Below, piece by piece: positions 39,478-52,427 of a stretch of 64,000 nt of DNA. The position numbers and the translations under genes are program-made. The stretch's first letter is position 1; each line of letters begins with the position of its first letter. Source of the DNA: Quillaja saponaria (taxonomy: Eukaryota; Streptophyta; Magnoliopsida; Fabales; Quillajaceae). Location of the stretch: NCBI GenBank assembly GCA_029379385.1, contig CM055605.1, forward strand, positions 17,519,001-17,583,000, written 5' to 3'. The notes beneath the pieces are model-generated. The model was not told the origin of the DNA, searched no databases, and saw nothing but the letters and a program-made list of their open reading frames with translations.

Positions 39478-39736
39478 GTAACTGCCGCCAAATCTGCACC
39501 TAGATTAGAGGCAGCGGACAGATTCAATTTTGAGGGTTATGATCGTCTCTTAAATATATTGAACCTCAATTAAAAAGCAACAAAATATGCGGAGATAGTG
39601 ACAGCGGGAATGGAAAAATTGTGATGCAACAAAACATGTAAAAGATACAGAGATAACCACTTTGGCAAATTGGTTAACACACTTAAAACTCTGCTACAAG
39701 CCAAAAGTGAAGCACACGTTTAACCATGCATTCAAA

Positions 39737-42700
39737 TCACAGGAAGGCATCCTTTTCAAGTAGCTTCAAGACCTCATGTTGGTTGTTTAGCTTGGCAACT
39801 TCTATAGGAGTCTTTCCATCCATGTTCTGAAGAGTACTGCAAACAAAATGAAAATCGAAACAAGAGAACCAAAGAAAGTACAGTTAAAAGCCGGAAAAAA
39901 AAAAAAACAAAGAGATAAAACATTACGCCAATGAAGTTTCAGTTTAATGGCAATCTTTGTTCTCCTTTTTAAGTACAATAGTGAAAAATGACAAAAGGTC
40001 CTAAATCCACTTAGAGCATTTTGGTACATTTCTTAATCATAAGAGTTAGAAGGTATTAAAGAAAGGGTTGCAGATAGGCTGTTGACTTACACTGCAGCAC
40101 CATTTTTAAGGAGAAGGGCCACACACTCCTTCCTTCCATAACCAGCTGCGTAGTGAAGGGCGGTGTTCTTATTCTTATCTAAAGCATCCACTTCTGCTCC
40201 AGCCTCGAGGAGGACTTGAGCACATTTCACCTGAAATGAAATCAAGTGGGTAAAGAAATGATAATAATCATATCAGTCATTAAAGCTTTAAAACTCTGCT
40301 ACAATTATATATTCCACCCAAAAATGTAGTGTCCAAGCCAGGTTTAAAGATTTCCAGTCCTGGCCATGTCATGTAAGTGTCCGGTATTGAAATATAACAT
40401 CCTTTTCATTTGCCAAAACCTACGGATGCATGTTTGACACTGTCATTTCACATGCATGTTCAAATTAAGGCTATTAGAATATACAACTTTTCCATATAAC
40501 AGGTATTGAGATCATCCTGTGCGTTTGACAAGACAAGAAGATATGATTTACAACGGGAAAGAAGCATATAAGTAAAGCTTGACAAGACAAAAAAGGATAG
40601 TATACCTCCCCATATCCACAGGCAAAATGCAATGCTGTCCTCCCCTCAGAATCTTCTTCGTCTTTGTTGGCACCAGAGGCTAGTGCGTTTTTCAAACCCT
40701 AATTAATAGAGCAAGGAACTCTAATTATTACATATCCTATAAATGAAGTAACGCCGTATTTCATATAGTTGCTACATCAGAATTTATTATTTTAAACAGA
40801 CATAACCAGCATCAGAATTTTACTAAGGAAATTTCACAAACAATTTTACTTTTCTATTCATTCCAGCTGTAGCAAAGTTTTATACTTGCCCCTACATTGA
40901 CGACATCAATTTGAAAGTAAAGTTTGTCTAGAATATTCTAAGAGGTTCAAAAGACTCGTGGCAATAATCTCTCATTTTTTTAATTAAAAGTTTCCTTTTG
41001 GTTCCCATTTTCTTATTAGTTAAAAGTAACTGTCAAGTGTAGGAATAACTACAGTTTCCTAGTTCTTGCGACAAGTTTTCCTCCTGGTGATTGAGTGCAG
41101 GACCGTGTGAGTGTCTGTGTGCGTGGAAGCGTGCTTTGCTCATAGATGATGATTGACATCATTTAACAGCCTCGAGTTTCTTTTCTTCTTACTTTTTCCA
41201 CAGTCATTTTCTTTTCCATTTCCTAACATGTTTCTATTTGCCCTGTTGAAAATACTGGATGCAAGAATATCACAAGCTTAAATCCCACCACATAAGCATC
41301 AGCTTCAAGGAACAAGATCACGTACCATCTCATGAGGGTAATATGTCTAGGATTTATGAGACAGATATGATGGATGCCAAAATTACATTATGTTGATAGA
41401 AATTAATAAGGGATTAATAAATTTGTGTGGTTTCACACCTTCACTTGTTTCATGGGCATAAGAAAGCTCACCAATTCCCATTACTAATTTGGTACTCTTT
41501 ACAACATAATAATGAATATGTACATAATCTCTCTAATAGCTTAAGCAATTAGAGGATGTGGTGGCAAATACCTGAAATATACACTAGAGTACCAAGCAAT
41601 TTTTTGACACAGGTAAATATCTTGCAAACTTCCTCTAATTGTTTTCTTTTTCTCGATTATTAATAATTTTAGTTAAAAAAAAAGAAGGTATTATCTATGT
41701 ATACACTAACACACCCCACTAAAGGTAAATTAAAATTCAAAGAGATCCAATGGAGTAAAAAAACAGTGAATAGACATCCATTGGAACCACCACATGTAAA
41801 AAAGTCCTTTACAGTTTTTCCACAGGCCTCCTTATTCTTGAAGATACGGCTGTAGCCAAATCACCCACATCAAATCAAGAAGAGCAGTTGGGGTTTTGAC
41901 ATGGATTTTAGGTTGGCTCAAAGGTAAATTTTCCAACCGTTGAGATTTGGTGTGACGTTATTTACCATTTTATGTTTTGGGTGAAGACGTGCTTACCAGT
42001 ATGTAAGGAAGGATAAAACATATGACCAAATTGTTTCACTTTCCTTGTGCTGCTCATCATATTCACTTGATTTTGAAGATATTTGTACATTTTAGTCTTA
42101 CATGACACAGTTGGAAAGGTAAAAAGGATAATCAATTTCATCTGTCGGACTAGTTGGTGCTTGATTTGGACAACTATACTTATAAATAAGGAGTTGCCTC
42201 AACTAAGAGAGACAAGCTCTGCTATGCTTATTTTACTTTAAAATGTTTTTGGGGGAAAAGGATTACTCCTGGATCTATATTTACACTTGAGGAATGGGCC
42301 AAGAGTTTATATACAATGAGATATGAGGAAAAGTAGATGGTAGATGATCCTTACAGTTTTACTTGGAAGTGTACGACTCCGCTCGATAGCGTTGATACTT
42401 ATTATTGGATGTTCTAAATTCTAAGCTGGCCACCGGTACATATACGATGATATGCATAGAGCTAAAGAACAACTAGCCAAATGCTTCCTTGATATGAACT
42501 AGTGCAACACTTTTCATAATTATAAGTAAACATGATGCGGGACCCAATGATATTTTAATCAAAATGCAACAATTCAAAGGCAACAAATATTATTATCTCT
42601 AAAACTTCTTATCAATGTAACACCGGGGTCATTATATAGACTCCCATTAAAAACCCTAATGGCGTAAAGGTAAATCTAGAGCCCTAATAAAAATGAAACA

Positions 42701-44378
42701 AATAACTCCTAATAATATTAAAATACTACTAATTTATCTCTATTTAAAATGAAATTCAAATACAGTTAAAGAATAAATCTTAAATCCTATTATTGCAGTC
42801 TCCATCAAAACTAGTGTACAACACATTCCTCACTGAGTCCTAATTAAGTGATCATTCTTATTCTGAAAAATAGGTTTCAAAACTTGATGTAGCAGTTTAA
42901 GGAATAGAATGAATTATTGTAATTTAATTAAAGGAGAAAATTGCCAATCCAAAAGCTGTTGACCTAGAGAGCAGATGAGTTCATGTGATGATTCTAGAGA
43001 AGTTTTCACTACTTTAACTCGTTAAAACAAACTGTTCTCTTTTAACAGAAAGAAGAGTTTTCAACCTTGTCCTCCTAAGAGAAAACAAAAAAGTATGAAG
43101 CATAATACTACACTGAGAGAAGAGCACATGAATCGCATCGCATGCCAGAGAAAGAGCGAAGCAAAATGCAAATGGAGTTAAAGACTTTAGGAAAATAGGA
43201 CTCTTTTATTTTCAATCCGTTTTAGTAGTAAGGGTATTTTGTAGTTATTGAGATTTTCAGCAGCCATAAGCGCTTTGGATTGTGCAATGCAATTCTTTAT
43301 TCCCAGGGAATCCTAATTGTGATGCCTAGGTTATCTCATTATACTATTTTCTTAATTCAGAAAACCCAAAAGTTGCTGTTACTGATCTGGTAATGTTCAT
43401 ATCCTGTGAAATCTCTGATTTTGGTCTCCTTTTTCCTTTCTTTTGCTTCCCAAAACAGACCCAATCTGTTATACCCTAGATCAACCTTTTTTTATATAGA
43501 AAAAAGAAAATTTACCCTACATCAACCTTCAAACCACCAACTTCCCTATCTCTTTCCCACCAAAAAACCCTAACCCTAGGCCCAAAACCCAAAATATTTT
43601 TTCTACCATCAGAAATCACAGCAAACAAAGAGCCCTAGTTATCAAGCCTTTGAACCCTCCTGCACACAGTCAACATGAAAGTATTTTTAAAAAGCACTAG
43701 CTGCTAAACACTGAAGGGATTTCAGAAGAACAACTTTGTTCCTGAGAACATTAATAAATAAGCATCCTAAAAAATTCTCAAATTGCATTCCAACCATACA
43801 CCAAATCACTACAAAAGAAAAAGTGCAACACCGGATACCTTGAGCACCACTGTTCCCATCAAAACCCCTAAAATGAATCATCAACAAGTCATTGCAAAGT
43901 GCCAGGACAAACCAAATGTTCACCAATAACAGCGCTAAGTCTACACCAAACATCTCCATAAAAGGAATGTTCTTTTAAAATGAGTCACACCATAGCATTA
44001 TGCCCTCAAGGCATATACAAGGAAAAACATAGTCAGGCATGTGAGCACTGAAGGAACTAAACCCGCAACATTCCCTGTACTTTCGTTATAATTATTGAAA
44101 CACTAAGGGAAGAAATGGGTAAGCTACAACTAAATCCTGAAGTCCAACTCCTAACTGTTTTCACTGTTTCACCCTTGATGCTTGATGTAATCGGCAAATA
44201 ATTGGTATCACTATCTAATTTTCTCATAATTACGTGTTAACTCAGCATGGAATATAGGCATACATGTTCCAAATCAATACATTGATGGATTTTAATGATG
44301 TTACAATCTTGAATTACAAATAATTCATGAAGCTCAGAGGTCTCTCACTTTCTTGACAACTTTTTCTCTTCTGTTTCT

Positions 44379-44414
<36 letters not shown>

Positions 44415-46550
44415 CTCAATGGTTCTTTTGAATTACTTTTGAAACATCTCTGACTGAAGACACAAAACATAAGCAAATATGAGCACCCAAAGGAGCCAGC
44501 ACAATATAAAGCAAATATTGATGCAGCCTTACCTCTACATCACCAACACTAGCAGTGTGATGAACGATTGACTCATCGTCATTTCCCAGATCATCTGTCT
44601 CATCTGCTCCAGAAGTGTCAGCAGAAGTGGCTGCATCTCCTGAAACTGCAAGGCCCATTGCTTCTCCCAACTTCTGCAAAACATCCTTATCATTCCAGTA
44701 CCTGCAACAAAATAATTTCTATCTTCAGAAAGATGGTTCAAAATAAGCATAAAACATAGCAGTACGACCAATGGATTTTTTAGTATCTAAACCTCATCAT
44801 AGCAGTAGGACCACCGGTCTCTATCTCTTCTAAAATATGCTTCAATGACGGATCTTCCTTAATGCGAGCCATTCTCTCCTCAAGCTGGTCTTTGTTTGAT
44901 GGATTTGTAAAGCTCTCAAGCATGGAAGACATAGATGGATCCTGAGAATATAGATTTTACATTATGTCAACTAAAAGGAAAAACATATAAGATTAGAAAG
45001 AATACTATAGCAAATTTCATATATTACCTGCATTAATGCATTACCCAGGCGTTCAGCCATGGTCATAAACTGAGAATTCTGCATAACCTGTTGCATTGTG
45101 TGTAAATATTGTTGATTATCAAAGTTAGGGATACCTTCTTCCACTGTGGCACCTTGAAAAGTCTTCTGGAGCTGTTCTGCCATCTGATTGAATGAAGGAT
45201 CTTGTGCTATCTGTTCAGCCAATTCCTTAATGCTTGGATCCTATACACACAAAAACAGGTTATGAGTAAGCAATTAAGCAATTTTCTAAGCTACTCTAAA
45301 TTAGTTATATCCTGCGCCCTGCCCAGGTGATCGTGTGAAGGCAAGGCGGTTTTTATTTTTAGTAAGTTAAAAACCTGCTTTTTACAAGTAATCAGGTGTT
45401 GTAATGCAACTCTTTTCTTGATAATAATATTGTAACTGAGTAAATATTTAATGATTATTTCTTCATCGAATAAAAAATTTAACTAACTAATGCTATTTCC
45501 TTCCATTGTGTATAATTAAAGTATTAAACTAACTAATTTTAATCCCTTTTGTTAATCTCTATGTTTAGTTTTATTATTTGTTCCTTAACTCGACTAATAT
45601 ATACTTATTATTCCAATATTGTTGCTTTTATTTATTATTACTAACTTGTTTGTATGTTCAATTATTATGTAGTCATTATAAATGGTGGCCGAGGAGGGTG
45701 CAGGATTAAATAATAATAGAAAGGACCTGGGTTGAAAGTATAACTATCTCCAAGATCCTAAGGACACAAATATTGTTATGTGCGTGTTTTGTTTAAAGGT
45801 GTTAAAGGGTGACATACATAGAGCAAAATAACATCAAACTGGTTACATCAAAGAATGTAAACAAATGGCTGAAATGGCTGAAATGTCCTGAACCAAGTAA
45901 GGAAGGAGCTAAAGCACTATATATCGGAGAATAAAAGTACATAAGAAAATTATGATAAAATGCCTGACTTTGATGATTTAGATCATGAGGTTGTTGAAAT
46001 TGACGAGGAGGAAAGAGGAGGATCGTGTTGCTAGTAATGTTAGAAAGAGAGGTGCATACAGTAACAAATATGAAATTGGTGGAAGTGGAAGCGGTCACTC
46101 AAATTTAATGTCAAAGAAAAAGCGCATAAAAGGTCGAATGGATTCTTTTGTGTATTTGAAGCCAGAGAAAGTACTTCAACAACAAAAACGAGAAAAGATG
46201 AAGCAAGGAAAAATGAACGATTTTGACTAGAGAAAAGAGTAATGACATGAAGCAGGGATTCCTTTCAATGTTGCTCACTTGAATTCTTTTACGTTGATGG
46301 TTAAAGCAATTGGTTAATATGGTCCAAACCAGTATTGTTGAAAGCACGCCTTAAGCATGCCTAGATGCTAGAAGCAAGAAAGGCGCACCTAAAGTGCCTT
46401 GCTTGGTCTAGGCGAGGTACTGATAGGTGAGGCATATGCCTAGCTTGCCTAGCTTGCCTAGGTGCTCGCTTTAGGTGAGGTGCTAGACGGCTGAGGCACT
46501 GTCTAGGCAGTTCCAACTATTTTTTTTTTAGGGCTTTGTTTGTTTGGATC

Positions 46551-46599
<49 letters not shown>

Positions 46600-49500
46600 G
46601 ATGTACAATTTACAAAAGGCATACAAACCTTAAGTCATTCTACTTATAAAAACCACGAGACCTTATTTTTTTTATTTTTTTTTTTTAAAAGAAAAAGAAA
46701 AAGAAAAATATCTAGGATTTAAAAAGATCTAACACAAGAGCTAGTTAAGAACATTCATGGGTTCAAGTTCTACTACTAGGAACCATGCACATGAGCATGA
46801 GAAGTTATTATAAGAAGATGATGAAGGTTACAATTCTAATGATGATGATTGAGGTGATGTTAGTTCAACAAGTATTGATGAGGATGAGACAATGAGTAAC
46901 TCATGAGTAAGACAAAAAACTATTTTTTGAAAGACGTTTGCATCTAAATTTTTTGTTTACTTTCTTGTTTGAACTTGACTTGGAGTTTGAAATGCCTCGT
47001 GTTATTTCATACGCTTTCAATGCTTTAAATCTTTAATACAATGTTTTTTGGGATATATATATATATATTAAATTTAATCCCACATTCCCCCTACCATTAT
47101 ATCTTCTCTTAAGAATATTTTAATTTTTTTTTATTTTTTTTACTTAAGTTTGCCTGCGCTTTATGCCTAGTGCCTAGGCAATAAAAGCCCTTATCACCTA
47201 AATGCACCAAGTGCTTTTTAAGAACATTAGTCCAAACATGAAACCTCCTAATTATCACAAATTAAGAATTTCCCTATTCAAAAAAAAAAGGTGGAGAATA
47301 CTACTGATTTGTTGAATAATCATAACGATGCTTAAGCGAAGTATGGTTATTCTATTATGTCAGAGACAAAAGAAATAGGAGTTTGACGAACTTCTTGGTT
47401 AATTGCCCTAATGGAATAATGTTTGTGTAATCAATTAATGCTTTGTGAAAACAAAAGCGACAATAGGATGAAATCTAAAACTAAAAACAAAAAATAACAA
47501 AGATAGAGAACACAAGATATATCAAGTTTCATCTCAATCTAGTCTACATCCTCAATGAAAGTGATTGAAATTCACTATTCTCTTCAAAAACATACTGAAA
47601 CCCTAGAGCTAACTATCTTTATATATAGGCTACAAAAAAAACAAACCCTATCAGCCCATTCCTCCAGTTCGTGAACTAAAACTTACTTTTCGAGTCATAA
47701 TAATACAACGGATTGCAATGCGAAACTTTAGCCCAACCGAATAAACAAGACTAAAACACAACATGCTGCAGTCAATTCATGAAAAACAGAGAGAAGACAT
47801 GAGTTGCTTGATGAATTTGTAGATCATGTAGGAAAGGGTAATATTATCCTAATTGATAAGTGACAATGGACCTAATTGTGTACTAGAAGGCGAGGGTTTT
47901 CTTTTTTTCTTTTTCTATTTTTTGTACAAAATTAGTTTTAAGTTTAATTTTCTTGCTTATTTATTTTTCATATTATGATTAGATATTGGATAACTTTCAA
48001 ATTGTTGATTATTTTTTATTTTTTATTTTCTAATGATAGATAAGTTGTTAGAAGCAAAGAGATCACATTTATATTGAACACCATGTGTTGCTAAATTATC
48101 TGAATCTTATGTTAGAGGATATTAGGGAAGATTCATAGAGTTTCAAAAACTTTGGAGAGGGCATTATTATTGACAAATTTTATCTACAATCATAAAGTAG
48201 TTTTGAAAATGACGAGGGATTCACACAAAAAAAAAAAAAAGTTGGTGAGGGCTAACAATACCAAATTTTGCACTTCTTATTCGACTTTGAAAAGCATCCA
48301 CTAGCAATGGCAAAACTAGAAAACCTTATTTATTTCCAATGAATGGAAGGAAAGTAAGTGAATGAAGGAGGCAAAAGGAAAGAGAATGAAATAAAGATTG
48401 TTGGTATGTCTTCTTTTTGGAATGATGTTTACTATATCGAGAGATATTTAAAATGATTGATGATAGATGGGAAGTGTCAACTTCATCGACTTTACATGCA
48501 GCTAGTCACTTTTTGAATCTAGAGTACTATTATTCAAACCCAAATTTAGAGTTTAATGCTGAAGCTATAAATGGATTGTATGCTTGCATAATGAGATTGG
48601 TGGAGATTATTTAGAAGTTCAGCTCCTAATCCTTAACAATTAGCAATTAAGATTTTGAGCTTGACTTATAGTGCTCACAGTTGTGAACGCAACTGGAGAG
48701 TGTTTGAACAAATTTATACTAAAAGGAGGAATAAACTGGAACAACAACGACTTAATGATTTCGTGTATGAGCAAGTATAACCAGAAGCTTAAGGAAAGAA
48801 TTGACCGACGTGATGTCATTGATGATATTGATGCCAATAATGAATGGTTAGTTGGAAAAATAGGGAAACCTTGATATTAATGCAAAAGATGAATCAGTTT
48901 TTAATGATGGTGATGATGGCTTGACATGGGGTCTTGTTGCAAGTGCATCTGGCATTGAAGGAGGATAAAGTACAAGGGAGACAAACTAGTATATTAAGGT
49001 CTTAGGCATCAACGTCTTAGCAGATATTTGAGGAGGTAGAAGCTAATTCAGAGGAAACTGAACAAGACAATGTGGATGATTATCAATCTGTAGAAGTTAG
49101 AATGGATGAGGAGTCCAATGATAAATTTGAGGATAATGATACTTAAGTTTATTGGATTTTCAGCATTTATAGTTGTTTATATGTTTTTTTTAATCTCTTT
49201 TATGAGATTTTTAACTTGAAAATGTTGCTTTGATGCTTTCACTTTAAATATGATTTGAAACTATGCTTTTGGTTTTGAAATTTAACTAGGCTCGTTTTAA
49301 TATGTTAGAATGATGTGTATTTCTTTAATTTAAAATTATTAAATATTTATAACGTTGAGTCGAATTATTAATTCAAATATTGTTCTTTTTATTTATTTAA
49401 AGTTTATATAATCACTTGCTTAATTATTCTAATTCAATATTTTATAGTTTAGTATTCATGCTAGAATATCTAATAGAGGTGCCTCTCGCCTCGGGCTATT

Positions 49501-51977
49501 TTGGAATCTATCGCCTTAGGGCCTTTCTCCTGTGACAACATTGCTCTAAATAAATAAAATAAGGAACATTTCTTGTAAAATCACCTAAGTTTTTCTAAAA
49601 TTACATTTGATATTTTTGGCCTCCATTCAGTCCCTCTCTCTAACTCTCTATTCACAAGCACACATGCATGTACAATCATCCACTTGGTGGGTCAAGAACT
49701 CTCATCACCTATCCAAACACTAATGCTATCCTTGGGAGGGAAAATCAGCCATAAATGAAATTGAGATGACAAAAAGAAGCTATGGCAGTAAGGGAGAAGA
49801 AACTCTACTAATGAAGGAAACCTAGCCACCATTACTTTCTCTCTCACCTGCCAACCTGCCTAACTTGTCAGTGGTGGGAGAGGGGGTCATTGGTGCTGGG
49901 TTTGGCAGTAAGTCATTGATCGTCAAATAGGAGGTCTTTCTCCTCGGTTTTCTTCATTTTCAAATACATATCCCTCTCTCTCCTCCATGTGCCACGGCTG
50001 AGGTCGGAGCAAATCAATGTCTCCTCTCCGACCTATTCCACAGAAGGTTGAGTTCTGATGGTGGTCCAGCCAAGCAGCCACTGAACCCTAGCTGATAGGG
50101 CTAGTCCACAACGCTGCCACTAGAAGCCATCAATGGTGAAAGTCCCTAGCAACCTTCCGATATGAAATTCCGAGTTAGCGCGAACGGAGCCTATAGAGTT
50201 AGAAAATTCGCAACAACTGGCCACATAGATTTAGAGTCTCCAAATTCTTTGTGATAACTTATTTGGCAACTGAGAAAGTATGGTTCACATAATAATGTCA
50301 ACTAATAAGGCGAGACAGGCTCCTTTGCAATTTTACGGTTGAGTTCTCTCATCATCTAGGCAAAGTCAGTTGTATTCCATTTAGTTGCATTGAGATCAAA
50401 TAAACTGATGCGGTGCAACACAGCCAACTGCACAATGTATTTGATATGTTTTCATTTATGGCCAGTTGATGCTTGATATCATGCCCCTTACAATATTTTC
50501 TTCCTTACACTCACATGCAAAGGCACTCAGTCAGTCTCACTAACAGACGTCTATTTATAAAAAGAAGGAAAGAATAAGCTTCCAATTACAAATTAGGTAG
50601 AATCAACCAGAATATCCAGCAGCAGAGAGACCTTATCCGACAAAATAATTAATAAAAGACTGTAACATTTGCATTTCTCTTTCAAACTTTGTCTTCTTTT
50701 TGTTTATAGAACTTGGAGAAACAGTGAACTTAACTTCTTGAGCTGAAACACTCACTAATTTGAGACCAAAAGAATACACAAAAATATGAGGATCCTGATT
50801 ATCCATCTCTCCTCTTAAAGGATCTAAAGGCATGACTATCTATGGAGGATCATGCTTATCCATCTCACACACAAAGGCACTCACTCAGTCTCACTAACAG
50901 ATGTCTATTTATAAAAAGAAGAAGCTTCCAATTACAAATCAGGTAGAACCAACAAGAATATCAAGACAAACATGAAGCAGACATAACATAAATCCCAAGG
51001 GAAAGAAAGAAAGAAAATAGCATACATTGAGTAGGCCAGTCATGGCTGAGAAGTCAAAAGGATGGGAAGGAAGGCCAGTTGCCGGTGCAGTGGAATCTCT
51101 TTTTTGTTCCGTCTTCTGCTCCCCAGATGATGTTTCAGATTTGGAAATTTTGTTTCCTGTAGAACCAGCTTTGTCATCTAAAAAAGAATTTGACACGGTC
51201 AAATTAGTATCGTTTCAACTTTCATATTTATTTCTGTGGAAGGGAACAGAGAACTTGGATTCTCAAATGCTGTTAACAGAATTTACAATAAAATTATGTA
51301 AACAAACTAAAATTAAAGAATGCACCACTACAGCAGCACCTCCAATAAAATGGAGGTCATTAAAAGAGAGCAGCAGTTGACGTAAATTTTTTACCTATCT
51401 AATTAGTATAAATAACTTTATGAACTGGTATGCCACAGAACACATTAAAAAGGAAGCCAACACAAAAAAAAAAATAAATAAATAAATAAGGGTTTTTGAA
51501 CTCATGACCACACCCTCCATCCTGGCTCTTAGAGAGGGAGATGCCTACATTTACCGACAGAGCTAATGAGTAAGCTAAAACATTAAAAATTAAACTCAAC
51601 AGATATTCTAATAGGGAGGATAATAAAAACAACGGGAAGAATACAGTGTATCAGCATTTATATCTACTAATATAAGACATGTTACAAATGAATACATATG
51701 CATCAGTTGAAGAAAGGTAACAGTTGGAAGATATGGGTCAGAGGCACATGTTAATCGTATTATCTGCTAAACAATTAGTCCAGGAAGCTCAATACAGTGG
51801 TTTAGTTGTTTATTCCAGAAGCCTTTTATTTGTCATTGTTTATTTTTTCTTTAAGATCGATGAAACACAGAATGGATATCTAATAGGGACAATCAATGAG
51901 ACAGAACCAAATAAATAAATAAATAAATAAATAAATAACATACCAGCCGGAAAGTCTTTCTCCGAATTTGAAGCCAT
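39737..51977 (-). CDS. AKR2: AKR2-type ankyrin repeat chaperone for chloroplast outer-envelope proteins
   Basis: Eight exons on the minus strand, all with GT-AG introns and consistent phases, give 349 aa: 51977-51944, 51177-51026, 45240-45028, 44941-44793, 44701-44533, 40698-40606, 40230-40091, 39836-39737. The order is a polar PEST-like N-terminus starting [11 protein letters not shown], then STI1-like helical repeats (about 50-185, '[11 protein letters not shown]', '[19 protein letters not shown]', 'YWNDKDVL'). Next come an acidic linker (about 200-225) and ankyrin repeats (about 226-345, '[12 protein letters not shown]', '[11 protein letters not shown]', ending LLEKDAFL). Known AKR2 proteins bind nascent tail- or signal-anchored chloroplast outer-envelope proteins in the cytosol, with ankyrin repeats docking on chloroplast lipids. 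Length and motifs fit an intact gene. Introns 2 (5.8 kb) and 5 (3.8 kb) are swollen by transposons. Its promoter and first two exons are copied in inverted orientation at 54450-57036. Confidence 0.95.
40699..44532 (-). other. AKR2 intron 5 (3.8 kb)
   Basis: A large intron without recognisable coding sequence. It holds scattered repeat-like sequence and, near its 5' end, a poly-T run of about 38 bases (about 44377-44414). Phrases such as 'AACACCGGGGTCATTATATA' (about 42619) look like transposon debris, but no family could be assigned. The ORF at 43687-43959 is not convincing. Confidence 0.6.
46330..47229 (+). mobile_element. Non-autonomous hAT element, about 900 bp, with 8-bp TSD
   Basis: An exact 8-bp direct repeat GTCCAAAC flanks it (46322-46329 and 47230-47237), the hAT target-duplication length. 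The ends are imperfect inverted repeats: CAGTATTGTTGAAAGCAC on the left against TAATGTTCTTAAAAAGCAC read from the right. Subterminal parts are rich in CCTAGGCG/TGCCTAGG-like motifs. It contains an AT dinucleotide run and a short acidic frame resembling a transposase tail (about 46815-46905), but no transposase. It sits inside the older hAT pseudogene. Confidence 0.75.
46554..46596. repeat. (AT)n microsatellite
   Basis: About 21 uninterrupted AT dinucleotides within the non-autonomous hAT element. Confidence 0.95.
49150..50510. other. AKR2 intron 2, remaining sequence
   Basis: This holds the 3' flank of the hAT pseudogene, including a GC-richer end 'GTGCCTCTCGCCTCGGGC' near 49480 that resembles hAT subterminal motifs. 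More GC-rich, probably transposon-derived sequence follows (49600-50400) that I could not assign. Confidence 0.4.
50519..50990 (+). repeat. Direct repeat pair flanking a conserved block
   Basis: Two direct copies of about 110 bp (50519-50635 and 50872-50990) share 'CTCAGTCTCACTAACAGA.G', 'TCTATTTATAAAAAGAAG' and 'AAGCTTCCAATTACAAAT'. They enclose the block 50646-50840. The inner copy is also what matches the end of the plus-strand arm near 56920-57036, so the duplication arose in AKR2 intron 2. Confidence 0.75.
50646..50840 (-). repeat. Dispersed block of about 200 bp, copy 1
   Basis: The block matches 57246-57447 in the same absolute orientation. Both keep a minus-strand open frame of 60 or more codons starting MPL(D/E)P and containing GE.DNQD. 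I do not recognise the family. It could be a fragment of a transposon or an inserted host exon. Confidence 0.6.
51473..51585 (-). mobile_element. tRNA-derived SINE in AKR2 intron 1
   Basis: On the minus strand a box A-like 'TTAGCTCTGTCGGTAAATG' is followed by 'GGAGGGTGTGGTCATGAG' and a box B-like 'GAGTTCAAAAACCC', then an A/T-rich tail with AAAT repeats. This is the layout of plant tRNA-derived SINEs. The same element is present at the equivalent place in the inverted copy. Confidence 0.7.
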
Positions 51978-52179
51978 GAGAAACTGTTAAAACGAACATA
52001 AAGTCATATGAATCCTCGTAAATGGAACTTACGAAGATCCAAGAAAAGCAAACTTGAATCTCGTAGGAGAAATCGAAAAAGTCCATTACAGAGACATGAA
52101 TCAAGTCGAAAACTCAGAAAATTAAACGAGAAAATAATAGGGAAACTGGGAGGAAGACAAATAAATTAGAAGAGATTTG

Positions 52180-52340
52180 AGGTCAAACCTGGTCCAATTT
52201 GGTGGATTAAAGGAAAGATAGGAGCCCTCGCGGAGATTTAAAACCACCCCTTCGTGAACGATAGACAGTATCAATATAAAGAACAACAAAGAAGGTGCAG
52301 ACTTTACTTCAGTGACCCATTTAAACCTCATCCTCATAAA
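52180..52340 (-). promoter_or_regulatory. AKR2 upstream region conserved between the two arms
   Basis: This interval, about 200-360 bp before the AKR2 start codon, is one of the best-kept parts of the inverted repeat. Its partner is 55595-55740. It includes 'TTCACGAAGGGGTGGTTTT' and 'ATCTCCGCGAGGG' (read on the minus strand). Both genes therefore start from related promoter and leader sequence. No TATA box could be assigned with confidence. Confidence 0.5.
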
Positions 52341-52377
52341 TAAATAAATGGCTGTTACTATTATCAAATGACCCTTT

Positions 52378-52427
52378 TTCTTTTTCTTTTTTCTTTTTTT
52401 CTTTTTTTCTTTTTCTTTTTCTTTTTC
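52378..52427. repeat. Pyrimidine microsatellite (TTTTTC)n
   Basis: A run of imperfect CTTTTT units upstream of AKR2 that is not preserved in the partner arm. Confidence 0.9.

Larger units (their letters stand above)
45690..49145 (+). pseudogene. Dead hAT transposase gene inside AKR2 intron 2
   Basis: The plus strand, antisense to AKR2, retains ordered hAT motifs broken by stops and frameshifts. There is a BED-type zinc finger start ('[13 protein letters not shown]...[10 protein letters not shown]', about 45750-45850) and a basic segment (46010-46230). A core follows with '[11 protein letters not shown]' (about 47810) and, after an inserted T-rich stretch, '[12 protein letters not shown]' (about 48045). 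The dimerisation region '[17 protein letters not shown]' with '[12 protein letters not shown]' (about 48672-48765) is at the end, followed by an acidic tail. Further inserts include the hAT element at 46330-47229. The outer ends of this element could not be fixed. Confidence 0.85.

Noticed and set aside
43560..43600. CCCTAACCCTA-like telomeric repeat
   Set aside because: Only a couple of imperfect units occur in C/A-rich intron sequence, with no array.
45985..46230. 81-codon plus-strand ORF as an independent small gene
   Set aside because: It is the basic segment of a broken hAT transposase, with other parts of the same protein before and after it in other frames.
51027..51380. 117-codon plus-strand ORF
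   Set aside because: Antisense to AKR2 exon 2 and adjacent intron. Its apparent conservation at 56533-56733 is explained by the inverted duplication.
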